Shown: positions 24,446-30,326 of the stretch, piece after piece
Position numbering within the stretch: the first letter of the stretch is position 1
Layout of the letters: each line of letters begins with the position of its first letter
IMG/VR virus record: IMGVR_UViG_3300012000_000088
Span: 1-30,326 of that record
Direction: 5' to 3' (one strand)
Origin: a virus
Length of the DNA: 30,326 nt
Position numbers and translations under genes: made by a program
The notes under the pieces: generated by a model
Database searches by the model: none
Told to the model about the DNA's origin: nothing
What the model saw: only the letters and a program-made list of their open reading frames with translations

Positions 24446-25429
24446 TTATTGTCCAAGGCCCCAAAGAGGATATTGCACCATTAGGTTAGGATTTGCCCCA
24501 AGACCAACAGTGCCACCTGTAAAGCCTCGAAGAGTGCCAGCATTAAGATTCATTCCAAAAGCTGGAGTGGCTGAAACACCATACTCAAATGCAGTGGGTG
24601 TATTTGCGAGGAACTTGCCAAGTTGATAATATTTGGCTGAGCCATCAGCATGGCCTACAATTATTCCTTGGAATGCAGCTCTGAGTTCATCAGCCTGAGC
24701 ATTCCGATTAGCAGAGTAATTTGCCACTTGCAGACCAAGCTCCCAAGCCCAATATTCTCTCACTGCTGGAGGAAATACTGTGACAGAGTTGGAGGATGAA
24801 TCTGTACCATAAGCGATTGGAACCACACCAATTTGAAGATTTCCAGATTCCATAAGAATTCCCGCAGCTGATGTATTAGGAATGGCAGTCATAGAGCCTC
24901 CTAGCCATGAATTTCTAAACATTGTAGCTGAGCCAGCTGCTCGATTCCAGGTATTAAGCTGTCCTGTCAGAGAAGTATTGAGAAGATAACTTCCTGTTAC
25001 CTGACCACATTGAGTCCAGGACCCACTTGGGCAAGATGGAGTGGGAGCATTAACGTTTCCTCTTGATGTATTAAAGTACAATTGCACATTCTTTACATAA
25101 GGTTGGGTCCATTTTTGCCAGGAGAAGTGATTAACGCGGTGGGCGAAACCTGCAGAAACTCCACAATTTACTGTGGTTCCAGCTGGAATAGTATTTAAGT
25201 TACCATTCAAACTTGAGTTTGCAATGCAGTCGTCATTACGTGGATACATATCGTCATTATCAGCACCATACATGGTGATACCAAGAGAAATTTGCTTTTG
25301 GTTACTAATACCTGCGGCTTTCTTAGCGGCAGCTTTTGCTTGAGCGAAAACTGGGAAAAGGATGGCGGCAAGGATAGCGATAATGGCAATTACTACGAGA
25401 AGTTCGATTAATGTAAATGCTTTTTTCAC
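24446..25429 (-). CDS. Type IV pseudopilin-like protein with prepilin N-terminus, bacterial origin likely
   Basis: This 327-residue protein starts at GTG 25429. Residues 1-30 form a class III signal: MKKA then FTLIELLVVIAIIAILAAIL, with cleavage expected between A4 and F5 and the conserved Glu five residues into the mature protein. A hydrophobic helix follows. Next comes LFPVFAQAKAAAKKAAGISN and 'LGITMYGADNDDMYP', typical of large pseudopilins of Armatimonadota and Planctomycetota (DUF1559-like). A VGHADGSAKYY motif near residue 260 recalls the H-X9-DG processing-associated domain. Lines of this gene that I counted have 50-52% G+C, against about 32% in the next gene. It is antisense to the operon and flanked by a terminator and its own promoter: an accessory gene acquired from a host. 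It could alter or block host pili. Confidence 0.9.
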   Translation of the reverse strand: MKKAFTLIELLVVIAIIAILAAILFPVFAQAKAAAKKAAGISNQKQISLGITMYGADNDDMYPRNDDCIANSSLNGNLNTIPAGTTVNCGVSAGFAHRVNHFSWQKWTQPYVKNVQLYFNTSRGNVNAPTPSCPSGSWTQCGQVTGSYLLNTSLTGQLNTWNRAAGSATMFRNSWLGGSMTAIPNTSAAGILMESGNLQIGVVPIAYGTDSSSNSVTVFPPAVREYWAWELGLQVANYSANRNAQADELRAAFQGIIVGHADGSAKYYQLGKFLANTPTAFEYGVSATPAFGMNLNAGTLRGFTGGTVGLGANPNLMVQYPLWGLGQ

Positions 25430-25435
25430 AATTAT

Positions 25436-25465
25436 ATTATACGTATTTAGGAATAAGATTGTTAA
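25436..25465 (-). promoter_or_regulatory. Good sigma-70-type promoter for the pseudopilin gene, probably leaderless
   Basis: On the minus strand, TTAACA (25465-25460) and a perfect TATAAT (25441-25436) are 18 bases apart. The -10 box ends six bases before the GTG start and there is no Shine-Dalgarno sequence. Transcription should begin at or beside the start codon. Confidence 0.65.
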
Positions 25466-25472
25466 GATTGTA
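25455..25472 (+). repeat. Tandem direct repeat at the divergent promoter region
   Basis: AAGATTGTT is followed at once by AAGATTGTA, two nine-base units differing in the last base. The repeat covers the -35 box of the pseudopilin promoter and lies 10 bases before the FeoA-like gene, so it could be an operator for both. Confidence 0.4.
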
Positions 25473-25482
25473 AAACAAAATT

Positions 25483-25710
25483 ATGAAAGTTTCTTTTCAA
25501 AACTTGAAAAAAAATGTTCCTGCCACAATTAAAGATTGCGTGTGCGAAAAACGTTTTTTAGAGCTAGGTATTTTACCTGGAAAAGAAATTGAGATTGTGT
25601 CTGAGTGTCCGTTTGGTGGAACAGTGGTAATAAAAACTGAATTTGGAAGTTTATGTGTTAGAAGAAATGAATTAAATCTTGATTTGGAAACTAAAGAAGG
25701 GAACAAGTAA
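25483..25710 (+). CDS. FeoA-domain protein
   Basis: This 75-residue protein is one FeoA-type SH3-like domain: a KVSFQNLKKNVPATIKDC start, RFLELGILPGKEIEIVSECP, then FGGTVVIKTEFGSLCVRRNE. In bacteria FeoA is a small cytoplasmic partner of the ferrous iron transporter FeoB; the same fold also forms the C-terminal domain of DtxR-type regulators. No feoB or other iron gene is in the window. It starts at ATG 25483 with no clear ribosome binding site, 53 bases from the divergent pseudopilin start. The domain call is good; an iron role is not shown. Confidence 0.8.
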   Translation: MKVSFQNLKKNVPATIKDCVCEKRFLELGILPGKEIEIVSECPFGGTVVIKTEFGSLCVRRNELNLDLETKEGNK

Positions 25711-25731
25711 ATGCATCTTTAAAAAATAAGT

Positions 25732-26640
25732 ATGAGTTTTTCTGAGATTTTAATGAAACTTGCTGAAAAAAAAGCATTAGAAGGTGACGTGAGCATGGCA
25801 TATAGTTTGATGTCAGAAGCTGAAGAAAAAGACAAGAAAGATGAGTCTTTAGCTGAAATGATTAAGCGAGGAAAAGACACCAAAGAGGCTTCTGCTCTTG
25901 AACTAATGATTAAGAAATATGCTAATAAGGGTGGCAAAGGCTCATACAAAGATAAAATTAAATCTATGGATGGATTTATGAAGATGGATGGAAAAGCTTT
26001 TTGCTTTACCAATAATGCACAAGCCAAAAAAGCTTTAGCTGTGGCTGAGCAAGCTGCAAACTTTTTGAATTGGCAAGTGATGAAGGGCGACGGTTGTTTC
26101 AAGTTAATGGAAGTGGGGATGGATAAAAAAGCTAATGTGCTTGAGCAAATGATTCATAAATATGCTGGCGATTTAGATGAGATTGGAATGAGTAAACAAA
26201 ACGAACCAGACGACCAAGAACTTTTTGACTTTTTGAAAAAAAATCCTGGTTATTTCGATGACCTTTTGAAACCTAAAAAAGAATATGATGAACCAGACGA
26301 CCAGGAGCTTTTTGAAAAATTAAGAATAAATCCTGACCTTTTAAAAAATCCTCGCTTTTCTAGTTTAAAAGATTTGATTAAAAAGTATGCTAAAGAAGAT
26401 TGGGAAATAACAAGTGAAGAGTTTTATGAACCTCCTGCTAATACAGATGTTGACCCACTTAAGTTTGATGATGTTTTTGATGCTATGGGAAGAGGTTTTG
26501 AAGATGGAATGAGGCACCCTGATGATAAAAAAAATCCTTACAATCCAGTAGAGCATGAAGATGATTTATTCAATGCTTATGAAAATGGATTCGCATCAGC
26601 TTTAGACCAACATACCAAAAACATGTCAAGAGGAATGTAA
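25732..26640 (+). CDS. Unknown protein with repeated IKKYA motifs
   Basis: This 302-residue protein starts at ATG 25732. Three short motifs of one type recur: ALELMIKKYA (55-64), VLEQMIHKYA (136-145) and LKDLIKKYA (212-220). A fourth copy ends the protein at 5406. Two EPDDQELF repeats (from residues 158 and 187) lie in the middle. Residues 75-128 look globular (FMKMDGKAFCFTNNAQAKKA). The C-terminus has GRGFEDGMRHPDDKKNPYNP and FNAYENGFASAL. The first 34 residues loosely resemble the shared N-terminal module. The next ATG overlaps its stop. It may be a virion protein cut at the KYA motifs, by inference only. Confidence 0.65.
   Translation: MSFSEILMKLAEKKALEGDVSMAYSLMSEAEEKDKKDESLAEMIKRGKDTKEASALELMIKKYANKGGKGSYKDKIKSMDGFMKMDGKAFCFTNNAQAKKALAVAEQAANFLNWQVMKGDGCFKLMEVGMDKKANVLEQMIHKYAGDLDEIGMSKQNEPDDQELFDFLKKNPGYFDDLLKPKKEYDEPDDQELFEKLRINPDLLKNPRFSSLKDLIKKYAKEDWEITSEEFYEPPANTDVDPLKFDDVFDAMGRGFEDGMRHPDDKKNPYNPVEHEDDLFNAYENGFASALDQHTKNMSRGM
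26203..26334 (+). repeat. Two copies of a 15-residue coding repeat (EPDDQELF...NP)
   Basis: Bases 26203-26247 and 26290-26334 encode EPDDQELFDFLKKNP and EPDDQELFEKLRINP, with high identity over the first half at base level. This is an internal duplication in the gene at 25732. Confidence 0.85.
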
Positions 26641-27539
26641 TGAAAAAATTAGCACACAATCTAGCATCAGTGGCAGAAGAACTATACACAATCGGCTTTG
26701 TTAAAGAAGCAAAAAATATGCTTTTCACTTCTTTGCGATTAGCACATATGGACCATCCTTTACATGGTGTTATTGAAGAAATGGGCTTTGAAAAAGCTGA
26801 TGATAATTCTCCAGTTTCTAAAAGATTAGAAATTTTTATTCATGTACATCCAGATGGTAAAACAGAATACGAATTAGTAAAAGACGATGATTCTCATGGT
26901 TTTGATAACTTTGAAGAACTTGTGTCACATCTTACTGAAGAAGATGAATCAGATTGTGGCTGTGGATGTGGAGGTAGTGGAAATTGCAAAGAGGCATCCT
27001 CAGGTATCTTCAGAAAAGCGGATTCATTAATGGATTCGCTAAACAAAGAGAGAGATAAAGCTGAATATTTGAGATATATTGATGGGTATGGTTATACGCC
27101 TGGTGGTTACATAACTTATGAAGATTGGTTTGCAAAAAAAGAGAAAGAGAGAAATACAGTTGAATATTTGAAATATATGGATGAGTTTGGTTACATACCT
27201 TATAAAGATTGGTTTGCAAAAAAAGACAGGGAATCTTATCGAACAAGTGCTAAAAAGAAAAAGAATCAGAATAAACCACTCAATAAGCCATTTCGAACTC
27301 CAGGCGGCCCTAAGAAATTCTCAGTTTATGTTAAGAATGAAAAAGGCAATGTTGTTAAGGTAAATTTTGGTTCTCCAGATATGGAAATAAAAAGGGATGA
27401 CCCTAAAAGAAGAAAAAGTTTTAGAGCAAGACACAAATGTGACACAGCAAAAGACCCGACAAAGCCAAGAACATGGTCATGCCGAATGTGGCAGAAAGGC
27501 AAATCTGTGTCTGACATGACAAGTCGAAAGAAAAAATGA
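26640..27539 (+). CDS. Basic modular protein with the recurring N-terminal module
   Basis: This 299-residue protein overlaps the previous stop by one base (TAATG). Residues 1-35 (LAHNLASVAEELYTIGFVKE to LRLA) are the shared module. A small alpha/beta segment with IFIHVHPDGKTEYELVKDD follows, then a Cys cluster (CGCGCGG...C), two tandem YLxYxD...DWFAKK repeats, and a very basic C-terminal domain. That domain contains KFSVYVKNEKGNVVKVNFG, RRKSFRARHKCDTAKDP and RTWSCRMWQKGK. I recall this last pattern (RRKSFRARHxC... SCxMW) from several phage structural proteins. It suggests a packaged, DNA- or capsid-binding protein. Its stop overlaps the GIY-YIG gene (ATGA). Confidence 0.75.
   Translation: MKKLAHNLASVAEELYTIGFVKEAKNMLFTSLRLAHMDHPLHGVIEEMGFEKADDNSPVSKRLEIFIHVHPDGKTEYELVKDDDSHGFDNFEELVSHLTEEDESDCGCGCGGSGNCKEASSGIFRKADSLMDSLNKERDKAEYLRYIDGYGYTPGGYITYEDWFAKKEKERNTVEYLKYMDEFGYIPYKDWFAKKDRESYRTSAKKKKNQNKPLNKPFRTPGGPKKFSVYVKNEKGNVVKVNFGSPDMEIKRDDPKRRKSFRARHKCDTAKDPTKPRTWSCRMWQKGKSVSDMTSRKKK
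27060..27224 (+). repeat. Two tandem coding repeats (EYLxYxD...DWFAKK)
   Basis: Bases 27060-27140 encode AEYLRYIDGYGYTPGG through DWFAKK; 27159-27224 encode VEYLKYMDEFGYIPYKDWFAKK. The second copy lacks a five-residue GGYIT-type insert. The base sequences remain clearly similar, so this is a recent duplication. Confidence 0.85.
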
Positions 27540-28321
27540 AATATTTTTTAATCTATAAAATTACTAATCTCATAAATGAAAAATATTACATAGGGCGTCA
27601 TGCCACAAAAAATCTTAATGACGGATATTTGGGTAGCGGCAAAGGAATTAAAAATGCGATTGCAAAGTATGGAAAAGAAAATTTTAAAAAAGAAATTTTA
27701 GTTTTTGCAAATTCTGCTGAAGAATTATGGAAATTGGAAGAAGAAATAGTTAATAAACAAGTTTTGCAAGACCCGAAATCTTATAATCAGACACTAGGTG
27801 GAAAAAATTGGATGATTAGCTTAGCAAAGAGTGATGAAGCTATTTTTAAAAAACATCAATCTGAAGCTGGGAAGAAAGGCGCCAATGCTTCAAAAAATAT
27901 CAGAACAAAGGAATGGCATCAGAAAGGCGGAGCAAAATCTAGAGAAAAAATAAACTCAGAATACAAATACGAAATAAACACTCCTGCTGGAGATTGTTTG
28001 CATCTAGACGGTAATACATTAAGAAAGTTTTGTTTAGAAAATGATTTAAGCTATGATACAATGTTCAAAAATTCCAAAATTGGAAGAATAATAAAAAAGG
28101 GCAAGTGTGCAAACTATATCATCAAGCAAATATCCAACCCAAATCATCATTCAACAAAATCTAAAAATCATCAAAAAGAATCTTCAAAAAAAAGAAAAAA
28201 ATACACTTGTGAAATTTGCAATAGAGAAAATCTAGATGCGGGCAACTTAAAACTTCATTTGCTCAAAAAACATAATTATTCGCAAGAAAATTATCAAAGT
28301 TATATTAACAAAATTATTTAG
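27536..28321 (+). CDS. GIY-YIG endonuclease with C2H2 zinc finger (homing type)
   Basis: This 261-residue protein starts at ATG 27536, overlapping the previous TGA. The nuclease domain (1-90) has IYKITN (6-11), YYIGRHATKN (17-26, with catalytic-type R21), GYLGSGKGIKNAIAKYG and the acidic residue region KLEEEIVNKQ (E68-E70), ending SYNQTLGG. This matches the Seg-type free-standing homing endonucleases of T4-like phages. The middle is Lys-rich with a DNA-binding linker and a NUMOD-like stretch (LDGNTLRKFCLENDLSYDTM). The C-terminus has a C2H2 finger, YTCEICNRENLDAGNLKLHL and then LKKH. It sits between two virion-type genes and is AT-rich. It probably spreads itself and its flanks by cutting related genomes. 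Confidence 0.9.
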   Translation: MKYFLIYKITNLINEKYYIGRHATKNLNDGYLGSGKGIKNAIAKYGKENFKKEILVFANSAEELWKLEEEIVNKQVLQDPKSYNQTLGGKNWMISLAKSDEAIFKKHQSEAGKKGANASKNIRTKEWHQKGGAKSREKINSEYKYEINTPAGDCLHLDGNTLRKFCLENDLSYDTMFKNSKIGRIIKKGKCANYIIKQISNPNHHSTKSKNHQKESSKKRKKYTCEICNRENLDAGNLKLHLLKKHNYSQENYQSYINKII

Positions 28322-28328
28322 GTAAAAT

Positions 28329-28592
28329 ATGTCATTTGAAAAGCCTCACACAATCTTACACAAACTGGCATCTATCGCTAATGATTTAGACGAGCAAGGT
28401 TTTTGTGAAGAGGCGAGCGGAATTGATGATTTGCTTATTAAACTTTCAAAATATAATGCTCCAAGAGCTGGCAAGAAAAAGAAAAGGTGGAGCGTAAAAT
28501 ACAAGAAAAACATAAACTGTGATAATCCTAAAGGCTTTTCTCAAAAACAATATTGTAAGAGAAAAAAGCGGGGTGGTGGATATAAATCCTAA
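28329..28592 (+). CDS. Small basic protein with the recurring N-terminal module
   Basis: This 87-residue protein starts at ATG 28329 after TTAGG. Residues 9-40 (ILHKLASIANDLDEQGFCEE, then IDDLLIKLS) are the shared module in its clearest form. The C-terminal 40 residues are very basic with two Cys: KKKKRWSVKYKKNINCDNPK and GFSQKQYCKRKKRGGG. I recall 'NCxNPKGFSQxxxC' tails from other phage proteins of unknown role. The layout, targeting module plus basic tail, is like a small packaged DNA-binding protein. Function is inferred only. Confidence 0.75.
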   Translation: MSFEKPHTILHKLASIANDLDEQGFCEEASGIDDLLIKLSKYNAPRAGKKKKRWSVKYKKNINCDNPKGFSQKQYCKRKKRGGGYKS

Positions 28593-28607
28593 CTGTACAA
28601 TTAATGT

Positions 28608-29474
28608 ATGATTAAAAAAGGAATTATTCTTGCTGGAGGAACAGGCTCTAGATTATTCCCAGTAACACAATCTGTGAGCAAACAACTTTTACCTGTATAT
28701 GACAAGCCGATGATTTATTATCCTTTGTCAATCTTAATGAGATGCGGTATCCAAGATGTTCTTATCATCACCACTCCTCATGAACAAACTTTGTTTAGAA
28801 ATCTTTTGAAAGATGGTTCCCAATGGGGAATGAGAATTTCTTTTGAAATTCAAGAGTCTCCTGATGGATTAGCACAAGCATTCATCATAGGAGAAAAATT
28901 CATTAATAACGAGCCTGTGGCTTTGATTCTGGGTGATAATATATTTTATGGAGGAAATCTTATGGAAGAATGTGAAAAGGCTGTGCAGAGCAACCAGGCC
29001 ACAGTATTCGCCTATCGTGTGAATGAACCTGAGCATTATGGAGTGGTGGAGTTCGATAAACTAAACAAGCCATTAAGCATTGTGGAAAAACCAAAAAATC
29101 CAAAATCTAATTATGCTGTGACAGGGCTTTATTTTTATGATGAAAATGTAGTGGAAATTGCCAAAAATGTTAAACCATCAGACAGAGGAGAATTAGAAAT
29201 CACTTCTGTGAATAATGAATATCTTAAAATGGGGAAACTTTCTGTGGCAAAATTATCTCGCGGCTCCACCTGGTTTGATGCTGGCACATTTGATAATCTT
29301 CTAGAAGTAAGTAATTATATGGCATCTATTCAAAACAGACAAGGAATGATAATTGCCAGCCCAGATGAAATAGCATTTAGAAATCAATGGATTACACAAT
29401 CTGAATTAGATGAATTAATTAATTCTTATGGAAAGAGTTTGTATTCAAAGCAATTAAGATTAAGTATGGAGTGA
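28608..29474 (+). CDS. rmlA: Glucose-1-phosphate thymidylyltransferase
   Basis: RmlA joins glucose-1-phosphate and dTTP to dTDP-glucose plus pyrophosphate, the first step to dTDP-L-rhamnose and related sugars. At 288 residues it is full length. Motifs present are KGIILAGGTGSRLFPVT (nucleotide-binding loop), SKQLLPVYDKPMIYYPL, ESPDGLAQAFIIGE, LGDNIFYG (metal-binding Asp), IVEKPKNPKSNYAVTGLYFY, GELEITSVN and STWFDAGTFDNLL. No residue looks missing, so it should be active. No rmlB, C or D follows within the window. The start at ATG 28608 has no Shine-Dalgarno sequence. It could feed glycosylation of phage or host surface components. The family is certain; rfbA/rffH paralogues share the same activity. 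Confidence 0.95.
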   Translation: MIKKGIILAGGTGSRLFPVTQSVSKQLLPVYDKPMIYYPLSILMRCGIQDVLIITTPHEQTLFRNLLKDGSQWGMRISFEIQESPDGLAQAFIIGEKFINNEPVALILGDNIFYGGNLMEECEKAVQSNQATVFAYRVNEPEHYGVVEFDKLNKPLSIVEKPKNPKSNYAVTGLYFYDENVVEIAKNVKPSDRGELEITSVNNEYLKMGKLSVAKLSRGSTWFDAGTFDNLLEVSNYMASIQNRQGMIIASPDEIAFRNQWITQSELDELINSYGKSLYSKQLRLSME

Positions 29475-29771
29475 TTAATCTCTTCCCAGAAGCATATCGC
29501 GTATTTCAGACCATCTATAGCCTTGGAAATGAAATCTTGCAATAAGTAAAGCTTTTTCACGATTGCCATGTTTGTATTCATAATTAAACCAATCTGCTAC
29601 TTTTTCTTCATTGCTCATATTTTGAGAAAGATGCTTTGACCAAGAATCGTCAATTTGCTTTCCAAGCTCTGCTTGTTCAAAAGCAGGGTCTGTATTATTC
29701 TCGTCGTCAATACCCTGGCTAATAACAGTGCGAACGATTGGGGCTACAGAGGCTTTTTTAAATATTGGCAT
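29475..29771 (-). CDS. Small unknown protein, minus strand
   Basis: This 98-residue protein is convergent with rmlA, with no bases between the two stops. It starts MPIFKKASVAPIVRTVIS and continues hydrophilic and helical (LGKQIDDSWSKHLSQNMSNE, WFNYEYKHGNREKALLIARF, then GYRWSEIRDMLLGRD). No family is recognised. The start (ATG 29771) is preceded by an A-rich stretch (GAAAAGAAATAAATAAT) with only a weak Shine-Dalgarno match. No terminator is visible between it and rmlA. Confidence 0.6.
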   Translation of the reverse strand: MPIFKKASVAPIVRTVISQGIDDENNTDPAFEQAELGKQIDDSWSKHLSQNMSNEEKVADWFNYEYKHGNREKALLIARFHFQGYRWSEIRDMLLGRD

Positions 29772-29820
29772 ATTATTTATTTCTTTTCAAATTAAAATTG
29801 TCCTTTGTGTTGAATTAAAA

Positions 29821-30326
29821 TTACCATCTGTTATTGTAATTAAATCTCCGAATATTACCTGCTTGTTTTGTTTTCCATTCCTCAGATACATTGGTTTTGT
29901 AAGTTGGATTATTTTGCATCCAGCCCCATTCATTAGTAATATCAAGCAAAAAATTAGCTATTTGGTCAGATAATTCTATTTCTTGTGCTATAGCTCTCCA
30001 GTCTAAATTTTTGTTTTTATGTTTTTTTACCCAGTCAAAAGTTAGCAAACCTGCATGTGCAAGTGCATTAGATTCATTATACCAACTAAATTTATCTGGA
30101 TATTTCGCAAGTATTTCTTCTACAAACTCTTTGGGAAAAGTAACTGAGTTTACTTGTTCAATAAACTCGTCAATAGGAAATTCTCTAATTAAATTAGGTG
30201 ATAGTTCTTGTCTATTTGCTATAGTTTCTAGAACATTATTTTTTTTAAAATATTTAAAATATCTTCTAATAAAATCTTCGCTCAAACGCCCATAAAGAGC
30301 AAGGTTTGTCCAATGAATATAGGATT
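29821..30326 (-). CDS. Repeat protein with LSxxFI-type helical repeats (partial, runs off the window)
   Basis: The minus-strand frame is open to the window edge: 168 codons are visible. A TTG at 30285 is the first possible start codon here, but it encodes the Leu of GRLSEDFIRRY inside a repeat, and upstream codons (SYIHWTNLALYG) continue the same pattern, so the true start is outside. The repeats follow 'W..(I/L)A...xLSxxFIxxF': LSEDFIRRYFKYF, 'TIANRQELSPNLIREF', and LDWRAIAQEIELSDQIANFL. I recall such repeats from large DNA viruses and phages, with no known activity. It ends at TAA 29823-29821. Confidence 0.65.
   Translation of the reverse strand, partial: SYIHWTNLALYGRLSEDFIRRYFKYFKKNNVLETIANRQELSPNLIREFPIDEFIEQVNSVTFPKEFVEEILAKYPDKFSWYNESNALAHAGLLTFDWVKKHKNKNLDWRAIAQEIELSDQIANFLLDITNEWGWMQNNPTYKTNVSEEWKTKQAGNIRRFNYNNRW

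Noticed and set aside
1-30326. CRISPR arrays, tRNA or rRNA genes, insertion sequences, integrase or attachment sites
   Set aside because: Reading through both strands I saw no spaced direct-repeat array, tRNA cloverleaf, transposase or integrase. The only mobile elements supported are the intein and the GIY-YIG gene.

Overview
The window is a piece of a tailed double-stranded DNA phage genome (Caudoviricetes), AT-rich overall, with tightly packed and often overlapping genes, mostly on the + strand. It holds the DNA-packaging and head-assembly block in a T4-like order: end of a tail or baseplate-type gene, possible small terminase, large terminase, a run of unrecognised proteins, portal, prohead protease, scaffold-like protein, probable decoration protein and major capsid protein. 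A strong terminator follows the capsid gene, and an accessory block of small genes comes after it. The stop codons behave as genetic code 11.

Region by region: 1-3416 holds the tail-type gene end, a Cys/His-bearing protein and the terminase ATPase-nuclease. 3446-11599 holds nine mostly unknown proteins, probably head- or neck-associated, including a DUF192 protein and a probable winged-helix protein. 11657-14011 holds the portal and, in the same frame after one TGA, a DUF559/Vsr-like nuclease domain. 14004-14279 is a small antisense DUF2188-like gene. 14335-19638 is a 1767-codon gene: a prohead protease interrupted at its catalytic motif by a 380-residue LAGLIDADG intein, followed by about 1,100 residues of scaffold-like sequence with two zinc ribbons. 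19730-23259 holds an acidic scaffold-like protein (with an internal ribosome binding site), a probable decoration protein and the major capsid protein. 23287-23321 is a terminator.

23446-29474 is an accessory block. Several of its small proteins start with the same 35-40 residue helical module, which recalls the capsid-targeting sequences of T4 internal head proteins. Among them lie an antisense type IV pseudopilin-like gene of much higher G+C, a FeoA-domain gene, a GIY-YIG endonuclease with a zinc finger, and a full-length glucose-1-phosphate thymidylyltransferase. The right end (29475-30326) carries two minus-strand genes of unknown role, the last running off the window.

Host clue: the pilin N-terminus (AFTLIELLVV... 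followed by LFPVFAQAKAAAKK) has the wording I associate with Armatimonadota, especially Fimbriimonas relatives. This comes from memory and is an inference. The main points for a second look are the shared N-terminal module, the portal-TGA-nuclease arrangement, the intein-bearing protease-scaffold fusion, the internal start in the scaffold-like gene, and the apparently leaderless antisense genes.
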